Assembly: GCA_009691355.1 (NCBI GenBank)
Contig: SICW01000008.1
Coordinates: 1 to 17,566 of the forward strand
Reading direction: 5' to 3'
DNA: 17,566 nt
Source of the DNA: Candidatus Woesearchaeota archaeon
Lineage (GTDB): Archaea; Nanobdellota; Nanobdellia; SCGC-AAA011-G17; GW2011-AR17
How positions within the stretch are numbered: position 1 is the stretch's first letter; each line of letters starts with the position of its first letter. Both the position numbers and the translations under genes were made by a program. This document shows positions 1-6,674 of the stretch, piece after piece. Under the pieces are notes generated by a model. It had not been told where the DNA came from and did not search any database. It saw only the letters and a program-made list of their open reading frames with translations.

Positions 1-162
1 TGGTCGATTTAAACTGATATACACGCCGTTTCTTTTAGAGATATCCATCCAGTACTTTAGGAGAAAAAGATTGACATCTTGATAATGCTGATGAGGGACA
101 ACTGCTAGGATAATAGCATTTTTTTGAATATTATCTAACTTCTTTTTGATAATCTCATACAT
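1..162 (-). CDS. RAD55/KaiC-like protein, N-terminal part (cut by window edge)
   Basis: Only the first 54 codons are inside the window; the frame stays open to base 1. The protein begins MYEIIKKKLDNIQ and continues with a hydrophobic strand (AIILAVVP) and then GVYISLNRP. A strand followed by a long helix and a 'GVY-(I/V)-(S/T)-LN-(K/R)P' strand is what I remember from archaeal RAD55-type ATPase-fold proteins that lack a clear P-loop, so I infer that family. No Walker A motif is visible in this part. The ATG at 162 is favoured because a TTATAAA box (185-191) lies about 26 bases upstream, the spacing of a leaderless archaeal transcript. The gene is divergent from an operon that ends in two KaiC-like genes, which makes a functional link possible. 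Family assignment is tentative; that it is coding is fairly sure. Confidence 0.5.
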   Translation of the reverse strand, partial: MYEIIKKKLDNIQKNAIILAVVPHQHYQDVNLFLLKYWMDISKRNGVYISLNRP

Positions 163-184
163 ACGCTAAACCAAGGAATGCTCA

Positions 185-191
185 TTTATAA
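185..191 (-). promoter_or_regulatory. TATA-like box of the minus-strand RAD55-like gene
   Basis: TTATAAA on the minus strand, centred about 26 bases before the ATG at 162, which predicts transcription starting at or next to the start codon (leaderless mRNA). Confidence 0.5.
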
Positions 192-254
192 CGTTTCTGC
201 CTCTGAAACATTTTTTTATCTCGTTCTTAGAGAAACACCTTTACTCTTGCTTAC

Positions 255-268
255 CGAAACATTTATAT
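255..268 (+). promoter_or_regulatory. BRE + TATA promoter of the surface-protein/KaiC operon
   Basis: CGAAAC (255-260) is followed directly by ATTTATAT, a good match to an archaeal BRE plus TATA box. The TATA centre is about 32 bases before the ATG at 297, so the transcript should have only a few leader bases (GGAAAG precedes the ATG). A second, weaker copy (GAAACATTTTTTTATCT, 205-221) lies about 50 bases upstream. Confidence 0.55.
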
Positions 269-296
269 CTTCTTATACACCATTATAGACGGAAAG

Positions 297-1457
297 ATGG
301 TGAGTGAAAAGAACATTCTGGTAGTACTTATATTTGTTATTGGAGCTATGCTTTTTCTGTCTTTAGTACCTCGCTTTACAGGGTATACAGTTAGTGAAAA
401 AAATGGGGAAGCTTCTGCTACACTCAGTGATGTTCTTGCTGGTGAGCCTACAAAAGGCAAATTACAGATAGAAGTAACTACGGATACTCTTAGCTATGGG
501 AAAGTTATTGCTACTGGTGAAGCTGCTTCTTGGATTAGTTTTATAGCTGAGAAATATGCCTTTATTCCGGATGTAGAAACAGAAATCCCTTTCTATGTTA
601 CTGTTCCTCAAGGTACAGCTGAAGGAACGTATGAAGCTAAGGTTGCCTTACTCTCTGAAGATCTTGGGGGAGATGGAAGTATTATTCAGGATTCTATTAT
701 TAGTTATATTCCTATAACCATTACAGTTACTCAAGAAGAAAAAACTGGATCGATAGACATTGACTCTTTTACCGTTTATACTACTGAAGAAAATGAAGAG
801 AAGGTTTACTATCAAGTAGAACTCTCCAATGATGGAAATAGAGGAAAAGAAGAAGACATTACGATTGAAATCTATGATAGTAAAGGTGCAATCCTTAGCA
901 CAGAAACTCTGAGCTCAAAATTTTTAGCGTATGAAGAAAAGTCTCTTGTTGCTTCTTTTTCCCAAAATCTTGGACAGGGAAAATACTACGCACGCATGAT
1001 TATTGGTGACCAAACGAGAAGCACAAGCTTTTCTGTTGTTCCTGAGGGAAGCTTAAAGCAAAAAGGAGAGCTTCTCTCTGTTGCTGTTGATGTCCAGGAA
1101 GATAACCTTATTCTGATATCTGCATACTTCAAAAATACAGGTGAAAGTCCTATTGATGCTACTCTTGATGGAACTGTTTTCCAAAACGAAGAAAAAGTGG
1201 AAACATTTAGCACAGACTCAGAGGTTATCCTTCCGGATCAGTATGAAATTTTCACCTATACTTACTCTGAACTTTTGAGTGGAGCATACACTCTTGATGC
1301 AGAAATTAACTCTGGGAACTTTGTTCTTGCACAAGAAGAAGAAAAATTCTATAGCACAGATGCAGTTAGTTTAGATAGTAATGTTCTGGTCATATTTGGC
1401 CTTGTAATGCTGCTGCTTTTAGTCTCTCATTATATGCTCTCACGGAGAAAAGAATGA
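297..1457 (+). CDS. Membrane-anchored surface protein with beta-sandwich-type ectodomain
   Basis: This 386-residue protein has a hydrophobic segment near the N-terminus (about residues 7-24) and another close to the C-terminus (about 362-381), followed by the basic tail SRRKE. The likely topology is both ends inside and about 335 residues outside. The ectodomain is rich in Thr, Ser, Glu and alternating hydrophobic strands. It contains stretches such as FYVTVPQGTAEGTYEAKV and YYQVELSNDGN that resemble Ig-like/CARDB-type 'additional cohesive' folds of archaeal envelope proteins; two or three such domains would fit. No catalytic motif is seen. It is the first gene of a five-gene operon: its TGA overlaps the next ATG (ATGA at 1454-1457). 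A rhomboid protease is encoded two genes downstream, so this protein could be its substrate (inference). The fold assignment is from sequence texture only. Confidence 0.6.
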   Translation: MVSEKNILVVLIFVIGAMLFLSLVPRFTGYTVSEKNGEASATLSDVLAGEPTKGKLQIEVTTDTLSYGKVIATGEAASWISFIAEKYAFIPDVETEIPFYVTVPQGTAEGTYEAKVALLSEDLGGDGSIIQDSIISYIPITITVTQEEKTGSIDIDSFTVYTTEENEEKVYYQVELSNDGNRGKEEDITIEIYDSKGAILSTETLSSKFLAYEEKSLVASFSQNLGQGKYYARMIIGDQTRSTSFSVVPEGSLKQKGELLSVAVDVQEDNLILISAYFKNTGESPIDATLDGTVFQNEEKVETFSTDSEVILPDQYEIFTYTYSELLSGAYTLDAEINSGNFVLAQEEEKFYSTDAVSLDSNVLVIFGLVMLLLLVSHYMLSRRKE

Positions 1458-1570
1458 GTAAACTGGTCTTGTTAGGAACAGGATTTGGAGGATCTTTTTT
1501 AGGATTTTGGCTTTTTCTCTATATACGAAATAAGAAAGGAAAACTCAGAAAACATATCCTTCAAGGTTAA
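1454..1570 (+). CDS. 38-residue single-pass membrane peptide
   Basis: A short frame opens with an ATG that overlaps the stop of the surface-protein gene (ATGA) and closes one base before the ATG of the rhomboid gene at 1572, so it fills the gap between the two exactly. The peptide has one hydrophobic segment (about residues 3-24) containing small-residue packing motifs (GTGFGGSFLGF), followed by a strongly basic tail (RNKKGKLRKH). This predicts a single transmembrane helix with the basic C-terminus inside. The translational coupling on both sides is the main argument that it is real. I do not recognise a family. It could assist the rhomboid or the surface protein in the membrane, but that is a guess. 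Confidence 0.6.
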   Translation: MSKLVLLGTGFGGSFLGFWLFLYIRNKKGKLRKHILQG

Positions 1571-1571
1571 G

Positions 1572-2126
1572 ATGAAAAATCTCTTTCTCTTTTTTATTGG
1601 ACTTACTCTCACACTTATAGGGGTTTTTGTTACTTTTCCTGGAGCGGTTACCTCTTTAGGATTCTCTGGAGAGAGATTCTTTAGTGGTGAATACTGGAGA
1701 ATTCTTACCTACCCTCTTGCACATGTTTCTTTTACCCATCTTTTTGAAAACCTTATTGCACTCTTTATTGTGGTTCTTCTTTCTTATGAACTAGAACTTG
1801 AACTCAAAGAATTTATTTTCGTCTTTATTGGCTCTGGACTTCTTATTGCACTTTTTAGTGGGGTTATTTTTCCGTATTTTCTTATTGTAGGTTCTTCCCT
1901 GGGGATTTATAGTATCTTTGGTGCGCTCTCTTTAAAAGAGCAAGAGGTTATGCCCCGTTATCTCTTTCTGGGTATTTTTGGAATAATAATCTTTTTAAAT
2001 CTAGGTTACACCTTATATACACAACAAGACCTGACACAATCAGCATATCATATTGCTGGTTTTGTCACTGGTTTTGCATTTGTGGGAATAACTAAAATTC
2101 ATAGAAAAAAGAGGATCCTTGAATGA
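1572..2126 (+). CDS. Rhomboid-family intramembrane serine protease
   Basis: This 184-residue, almost entirely hydrophobic protein has about six transmembrane helices. After TM1 the segment YWRILTYPLAHVSFTHLFEN (residues 41-60) carries the family's WR and H-x4-H-x3-N signature (H51, H56, N60). The catalytic serine motif, normally GxSG, is GSSL here (residues 107-110, with S109 as the expected nucleophile). The helix with the catalytic histidine reads YHIAGFVTGF (H160). Ser and His are therefore kept, and only the last Gly of GxSG is replaced by Leu. Rhomboids cut membrane-anchored proteins within or near the bilayer. The gene lies between the small membrane peptide and the first KaiC-like gene, overlapping the latter by ATGA (2123-2126). 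Lower activity or altered specificity is possible because of GSSL. Confidence 0.8.
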   Translation: MKNLFLFFIGLTLTLIGVFVTFPGAVTSLGFSGERFFSGEYWRILTYPLAHVSFTHLFENLIALFIVVLLSYELELELKEFIFVFIGSGLLIALFSGVIFPYFLIVGSSLGIYSIFGALSLKEQEVMPRYLFLGIFGIIIFLNLGYTLYTQQDLTQSAYHIAGFVTGFAFVGITKIHRKKRILE

Positions 2127-2851
2127 ATAAAATTGCCGTTGGAGTAAAAGGAGTGGATGATATTCTTATGGGAGGAATTCCTGAAGGAAAGTCAATTCTT
2201 CTCTCTGGAAATTGTGGTGCTGGAAAAACTGTTTTTGCCTCACATTTTATTATGGAGGGTTTGAAAAATAAAGAAACTGCAGTGTATATTTCTTTAGAAC
2301 AAGATAAACAGAACCTTATTTCAGATCTTGAAGAGATGGGAATTATGTGGGATCACTATGAGAAGAAAAATAAACTGAGAATTATCGGGGGAAACCTTGC
2401 ATATGTTCGTATGCTTAAAGATAAAAGAAAGGCACACTTTGAAGATGTTATTCAAGAAATTAAAGCTGTGGTTATAGAACTTGGAGCAAAACGAGTTGCT
2501 ATTGACTCGATTAACTTGTTTCTGCAACTTTTTGATGATATTTCAGAACAGAGAAACTGCTTTGCGCAATTGAACTATGAACTCCAACAGTTGGGCTGTA
2601 CTATTCTTTATACTTGTGAAATTCCAGAAATCTCACAAAAGCTTAGCTGGTATGGTTTTGAAGAGTTCGTTGTTGATGGAGTCCTTCTTTTACGAAGAAA
2701 CTATGAAAAAGAATTAAATATGAATAAACGTTTTTTAGAAGTGATTAAAATGCGAGGAACAGACTACAAAGAAGGAACTTTTCCGTTTAGGATTACAAAA
2801 GAAGGCATGGAGGTCTATAAGAATGACCCAAGCTCGGAGTTTTTCCACTAG
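2123..2851 (+). CDS. KaiC-like (RAD55-family) ATPase 1
   Basis: Single RecA-fold ATPase of 242 residues, about the length of one KaiC domain. It starts with the typical V-x-G-VDDILMGGIPEGK. The Walker A motif is GNCGAGKT (residues 29-36) and the Walker B strand is VAID (to D128). The C-terminal 'IKMRGT' stretch matches the KMRG element of KaiC-like proteins. After the second strand the position of KaiC's paired catalytic glutamates reads SLEQD (E59, Q60), so only one acidic residue is kept there, unlike the neighbour downstream. Such single-domain proteins are widespread in archaea as phosphorelay-linked or signalling ATPases that form hexamers; the exact role here is unknown. Its start overlaps the rhomboid stop and the next KaiC-like gene follows after 8 bases. 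Confidence 0.85.
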   Translation: MNKIAVGVKGVDDILMGGIPEGKSILLSGNCGAGKTVFASHFIMEGLKNKETAVYISLEQDKQNLISDLEEMGIMWDHYEKKNKLRIIGGNLAYVRMLKDKRKAHFEDVIQEIKAVVIELGAKRVAIDSINLFLQLFDDISEQRNCFAQLNYELQQLGCTILYTCEIPEISQKLSWYGFEEFVVDGVLLLRRNYEKELNMNKRFLEVIKMRGTDYKEGTFPFRITKEGMEVYKNDPSSEFFH

Positions 2852-2855
2852 GAGG
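2851..2855 (+). promoter_or_regulatory. Shine-Dalgarno site of KaiC-like gene 2
   Basis: A perfect GGAGG sits four bases before the ATG at 2860 and begins at the last base of the preceding TAG. It fixes the start of the second KaiC-like gene and shows internal, SD-driven translation within the operon. Confidence 0.7.
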
Positions 2856-2859
2856 CACA

Positions 2860-3555
2860 ATGGTAGAACGTATTAAAACTTATATCCCAGGATTTGACCA
2901 GCATATTGATGGAGGTCTTGTGAGGAATTCAGTCAACCTTCTCTCAGGAGGGCCAGGTACTGGAAAGACTATTTTTTCGCTTCAATTCCTCTATGAAGGA
3001 ATACTTAAAAATAATGAGAATGGGCTTTTCGTTTCTTTTGAAGAAGAGTTTGATAATCTTATAGGTGACGCAAAAGTCTTTAATTGGGATTTTGAGAAGC
3101 TAGAAAAAGAGGGGAAATGCGTGTTTTTATCTTGTAAACCATTAGAAGAACCAAACCTTCAGACAAAAATGCAAGAGTTAATCCAAAAATACAAAGTAAA
3201 AAGAGTCGTTATAGATTCTATCTCTATTTTTTCTATGATGTTTAAAGATGATGCGTATCGGATTCGAAAAGAGTTCTATAAACTTGCTCGATTCCTTAAG
3301 GAGCAGGATTGCACTATTCTTCTTACAGCAGAAATTAGTGGAGAAGCGCCTTTAGATATCACTTCTGGTGGTGGCTCCTTAAGTAGAGATGGAATTATTG
3401 AGTTCATTGCGGATACTGTTATTACTTTGCATAACTCTGGGATTGGTGGAGAAGGAGATAGAGCTATTCGAGTGTTAAAAATGAGACGAACTGCACATAC
3501 GAAAGGGCCTATACCTATGACCATTAATGAAAAAGGTATGGAAATATTAGGGTAA
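2860..3555 (+). CDS. KaiC-like (RAD55-family) ATPase 2
   Basis: Second single-domain KaiC-like protein, 231 residues. Walker A is GGPGTGKT (residues 30-37). The catalytic glutamates are intact as FEEEF (E61, E62), Walker B ends in VVID (D119), and the C-terminal element is VLKMRRTAH (about 205-213), all typical of active KaiC/RAD55 ATPases. It opens with 'I-x-T-YIPGFDQHIDGG', the usual KaiC-family N-terminus. It differs substantially from the gene upstream, so the two are an old tandem pair rather than a recent duplication. They may form mixed hexamers, with subunit 1 being less competent because of its E-Q site (inference). Last gene of the operon; a T-rich tract follows the stop codon. Confidence 0.88.
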   Translation: MVERIKTYIPGFDQHIDGGLVRNSVNLLSGGPGTGKTIFSLQFLYEGILKNNENGLFVSFEEEFDNLIGDAKVFNWDFEKLEKEGKCVFLSCKPLEEPNLQTKMQELIQKYKVKRVVIDSISIFSMMFKDDAYRIRKEFYKLARFLKEQDCTILLTAEISGEAPLDITSGGGSLSRDGIIEFIADTVITLHNSGIGGEGDRAIRVLKMRRTAHTKGPIPMTINEKGMEILG

Positions 3556-3566
3556 TATTTTTCTTT
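3556..3566 (+). terminator. Possible T-rich terminator between convergent operons
   Basis: A short T-rich run (five T, then C, then three T) directly follows the TAA of the KaiC-like gene and overlaps the end of the convergent minus-strand operon. Archaeal polymerase terminates at T-rich non-template tracts, so this is a plausible weak terminator for the plus-strand operon. There is no hairpin. Confidence 0.3.
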
Positions 3567-4020
3567 AGACCCTTATATTCTTTATTTTATGCCAATCATC
3601 CACAGTGAGAGACTCATCATCCTCATCTTTGACTTCAATAGAATCTAGGAACATTTCTTTTGAAGGGCCCTTAGGTAAAACTTTGTCTAAAGACTTTTTC
3701 ATTGCTTCACAGAATTTTTCTGCTCTTTTTTTCTCAGGGAAATGGGCCATCATTGCAACGGGAGCTTCTACCATGACTTCAAAAAAACCAGAACCTTTAA
3801 ACATGAATCGCTCATATGCTTTCTCTCCAATAACATCAACACCAAGGTAGGATATCTCCTCTTTGAAATTCTTTTCTAGTAAAGAAATAAACTTTAAGAG
3901 TTCTTTTTTTGCTAGATCTTGTTGTTTCATTGTCTCTTGAATATTTTTTCCTTCTTTTACTGCAAAAGGAAGTTGTTCACTAATATCCAGAGCAGAAACA
4001 AAAATATGTTTTGTATTCAT
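3565..4020 (-). CDS. Unknown 151-residue protein, last gene of the FIST/LuxE/LuxC operon
   Basis: Not recognised. It is a soluble, lysine- and glutamate-rich alpha/beta-looking protein. A predicted helix spans about residues 23-53, a central part (YLGVDVIGEKAYERFMFKG, then FFEVMVEAPVAMMA) alternates hydrophobic and polar residues like paired strands, and the C-terminal third is acidic (KDEDDES). There is no signal peptide, membrane segment or cysteine cluster; one Cys is present near residue 103. Its ATG overlaps the TGA of the LuxC-like gene (ATGA), and a strong SD (GGAGAGGTG, 4025-4033) precedes it. It is therefore firmly part of the operon and translated well, perhaps as an accessory or carrier subunit of the reductase (inference). 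Its K-rich composition matches the FIST gene, not the R-rich LuxE/LuxC pair. Confidence 0.7.
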   Translation of the reverse strand: MNTKHIFVSALDISEQLPFAVKEGKNIQETMKQQDLAKKELLKFISLLEKNFKEEISYLGVDVIGEKAYERFMFKGSGFFEVMVEAPVAMMAHFPEKKRAEKFCEAMKKSLDKVLPKGPSKEMFLDSIEVKDEDDESLTVDDWHKIKNIRV

Positions 4021-5312
4021 TGTACACCTCTCCTTAATACTTCACGTAAATCAATACCCTGATGAACTATACCCCTTCCACTTGAAGGGGACTTATTATG
4101 ATGAACCTCATATGCTAAATCTTTTACTCTTGTACCAAACTCTGGGGGTAGATCTCCATATACTGCAACTGCCATTGATCTCTTTGTTGGCAATCTCCAC
4201 CTTGCTTCTTCTAAATCTTGTATCGCTTGTTCTAAAGAATCAACACATCGTACTCCCGTAACATATGCAGGAAGTGAAGTTGTGAGTAGTGGATTTGGGG
4301 GGGCTTTTGGATCATTACTAAAATGTTGGACAATCATGCCCCCAGCTATGTCCTCTGACGAAAGAGTCCTTTCTCTCAAATGATAAGGATAATGAACCCT
4401 CATTGTATCATGAACTATTCCTTGATTGAGTATAGTTGCAAGCTGAACTAAGGTCTCTGCTTCAATACGCCCTTTTCTTGTTTCTAAAATAGAAGGAGGT
4501 CCATCTTTCAAATTTTGATATATACCTGTAAGAGAATCAACTACAGTATCATATACTCCTTTTCCTACAACCATAAAATTATGTTCTGCAAGACAGGATA
4601 ATGGATTTTCCACTGAAGTTCTTAAATGAGGAATTGCCTTTTCTGGATCAATAATTATAGCGCGAGTATGGTCTGCACTATATACCACTTCTCCTCCTTG
4701 TTCAAATCTTGCATTCCCCATTAGTATACTAATATCTCTACTACTCCTGGTCCTTTTCAGTAAAGCTCTATCTTCTGGATTAGAAGAATCCCCGTGTACC
4801 ACATTAAGATATCCAGAAGGAAGACCCCACTCTTCCAGATAACGAACCATCTCTAGAGTTATTGCAGGTTCTCTTCTACTGGGTTTTAAAATTCCTTGAG
4901 CATTAGAAACTAATGCATTTGCAACAAAAAAATATGGCTCTCGTGCATCATTAGAAGGGATTGCTGCAAAAAAAGTTTTTCCTGCAGGCGTACCTCTTGA
5001 AACTAAACCTGTAAAAGACTTTGCTAAAGCTCTTCCTTCAGTAATTCTTTCTCTTATAATAGCTATAGGCATACCTGTAAAAGTAGAAGCAAGCTCTATC
5101 GCTTCTCCAGAAGGCACAAATCTTGCTAAGCGATTTAATAGATCTTTTCTCGTTCTTGAAGAAAGATACCTTGCTGAACATGCAAACACACCTGTTCTAT
5201 CCCCTTCCGTATATCTGGGTAATTTTATAGAACAATTCGGATCAAAAGGATTTTCTAATTGGAAGGTTTTACTAATAACATCTTTTCCATTTATCCTATG
5301 TGATATTACCAT
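4017..5312 (-). CDS. LuxC-like acyl reductase (aldehyde dehydrogenase superfamily)
   Basis: This 431-residue protein has the aldehyde dehydrogenase/acyl-CoA reductase layout. A Rossmann-type NAD(P)-binding part contains NALVSNAQGILKPSRREP (about 132-149; the KPS matches the cofactor-binding KPS/KPA of the superfamily), then GLPSGYLNVVHG (163-174) and DISILMGN (193-200; usually 'I-x-F-T-G'). A nucleophile loop ENPLSCLAEHNFMVV holds C240 as the catalytic cysteine. The usual glutamate of hydrolytic ALDHs is not obvious, which fits acyl reduction rather than aldehyde oxidation. LuxC reduces an acyl group handed over by LuxE to an aldehyde with NADPH. The gene starts directly at the end of the LuxE-like gene (no gap), behind a GGGTG. 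It is arginine-rich (about 37 R to 16 K). Substrate unknown; another CoA-acylating ALDH is the alternative. Confidence 0.7.
   Translation of the reverse strand: MVISHRINGKDVISKTFQLENPFDPNCSIKLPRYTEGDRTGVFACSARYLSSRTRKDLLNRLARFVPSGEAIELASTFTGMPIAIIRERITEGRALAKSFTGLVSRGTPAGKTFFAAIPSNDAREPYFFVANALVSNAQGILKPSRREPAITLEMVRYLEEWGLPSGYLNVVHGDSSNPEDRALLKRTRSSRDISILMGNARFEQGGEVVYSADHTRAIIIDPEKAIPHLRTSVENPLSCLAEHNFMVVGKGVYDTVVDSLTGIYQNLKDGPPSILETRKGRIEAETLVQLATILNQGIVHDTMRVHYPYHLRERTLSSEDIAGGMIVQHFSNDPKAPPNPLLTTSLPAYVTGVRCVDSLEQAIQDLEEARWRLPTKRSMAVAVYGDLPPEFGTRVKDLAYEVHHNKSPSSGRGIVHQGIDLREVLRRGVQ
4025..4033 (-). promoter_or_regulatory. Strong Shine-Dalgarno site of the 151-residue gene
   Basis: GGAGAGGTG lies four bases before the ATG at 4020, inside the 3' end of the LuxC-like gene. 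It supports independent, efficient translation of the last operon gene. Confidence 0.65.
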
Positions 5313-6674
5313 TTATACACCCAGTGCATCAGATGCACAAGAACCAGCTATATCATTAATATTACTTCTTTCAATTGCTCTATAGCCTCCCTCTGCACAT
5401 ATTGCTTTATCTCCTATTCTATATTGTATGTATGTTGACCCAGCACCAATAAGACTTGTTACGACTAAAATTCCTTCATCTCCTTTAGGTGCAGGAACCA
5501 GTCTTTGAACACCATCTCTTTCTCTATACCAGAAAACACCACCCACCGTTGGAAATGGTGTGGCTATAAGATTATTTACATCATCACCTGCTAATATAGC
5601 ATGTGTTCCTAGTGCCATTGCTTCTGAAGAACCCCATGTTGTTGATACAGCTATTCCTCTCTCTCTCAATGTTTCATATGCTGTTTTAGGAACAGAAAAC
5701 CCCGTTAAAAAAACATGTTCTACAGAATCAAATGCACTGGGATCTCCTTCATAGAGAGTCATAAAAGCAAGCGCACTTCCTTTTTGATTATTTGCAAGAT
5801 ATCCAGTTGGAGGTTGTACAGATTCTACAACTTGTATTCTCTTTGATTTAATATATTCTCTTATCCCTTTACGAACTTCTGCACCATGCCTTTCATTAGC
5901 TAATTCACTTTCCCCCTCTGCCATAAGTCTTTGAAAGCCAAGAACACTCTTTGCATATGGAGAATCAATAACTAAATCCTCAAATATTTTTCTTTTCGAA
6001 TAAAAAGGCATTTCCATAATTTGAGCTGCTCTTTCTAGTTGAAGACCACCCTTATGTGTGTCATTATAAAAACAGGCAATAGATTGCCCGCTCTGCAATC
6101 CATTCATTCTCAATGCCCTTACTAAGGCATAGGCTTCCATTTCAACGGCTAAATAACTTAGACGAGTTATTGTGCCTCTTCCCTGACTTCCTCCAGAACT
6201 AAACTCCAATATTTTTCTTCCCCCATATCTGTTTACAATTGCTCGATGACCAGGGTTTGCAGCTTCTTGTCTTCTAATGAGTTCTTCTAAATTGTCAGGC
6301 ACGAGAAGATTTGGATCTGCTAAAAGAGCGGCCCTAAAACCTAGAATTCCATTTTTTTCCAGACTGCCTGTTCCTGGAACAGAATCTTTTGAAACCAAAG
6401 GCAAGGCAGATAAGTCATCTATATCTAAAATCATCCCTGGAGGAGGTGCATTAGTCCAATTTTTCCTATAGAAAGGGACATGTCTTTTTGTTCTTTCTAC
6501 AAGGTTTCTTAGCATTCCACCAAGTATAGGACTGCGCTCTGTTGCATCCATTGTATTCCATTCTTCACTTCCTGCAAGATGTACTGGAATATCTAGAGCA
6601 TCTAGATTAGACGCATCTACAGTTCTTAGGAAATCCCTTAGTTCTTCACCCATGTATGCACCATCATTACTCAT
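5313..6674 (-). CDS. LuxE/PaaK-like acyl-adenylating enzyme (acyl-protein synthetase type)
   Basis: This 453-residue member of the adenylate-forming superfamily is closest in pattern to phenylacetate-CoA ligase and LuxE. VERTKRHVPFYRKNW (59-73) is the N-terminal hallmark. SSGGSQGRG (159-167) is the phosphate-binding loop, TTWGSSEA (345-352) the ATP/acyl motif, and GILVVTSL...YRIGDKA (401-424) the ribose-binding Asp region. Only about 30 residues follow that Asp, so the roughly 100-residue C-terminal lid of PaaK, with its catalytic lysine, is absent. C446 lies eight residues from the end. LuxE enzymes are also short and carry the acyl group on a near-C-terminal cysteine, which favours an acyl-protein synthetase passing the acyl group to the adjacent LuxC-like reductase (inference). 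The ATG overlaps the FIST stop (6671-6674, ATGA). R-rich: about 32 R to 16 K. Confidence 0.68.
   Translation of the reverse strand: MSNDGAYMGEELRDFLRTVDASNLDALDIPVHLAGSEEWNTMDATERSPILGGMLRNLVERTKRHVPFYRKNWTNAPPPGMILDIDDLSALPLVSKDSVPGTGSLEKNGILGFRAALLADPNLLVPDNLEELIRRQEAANPGHRAIVNRYGGRKILEFSSGGSQGRGTITRLSYLAVEMEAYALVRALRMNGLQSGQSIACFYNDTHKGGLQLERAAQIMEMPFYSKRKIFEDLVIDSPYAKSVLGFQRLMAEGESELANERHGAEVRKGIREYIKSKRIQVVESVQPPTGYLANNQKGSALAFMTLYEGDPSAFDSVEHVFLTGFSVPKTAYETLRERGIAVSTTWGSSEAMALGTHAILAGDDVNNLIATPFPTVGGVFWYRERDGVQRLVPAPKGDEGILVVTSLIGAGSTYIQYRIGDKAICAEGGYRAIERSNINDIAGSCASDALGV
5324..5338. repeat. Perfect inverted repeat at the LuxE/LuxC gene junction
   Basis: GTGCATC-A-GATGCAC forms a perfect 15-base inverted repeat inside the last codons of the LuxE-like gene, ending 11 bases before the LuxC-like ATG. 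As RNA it could form a six-pair stem with a three-base loop just upstream of the LuxC ribosome site. It may tune coupling between the two genes, or be chance. Confidence 0.4.

Noticed and set aside
2123..3555. Recent tandem duplication of KaiC-like genes
   Set aside because: The two proteins agree only at family motifs and no long shared nucleotide stretch was seen, so the pair is old.
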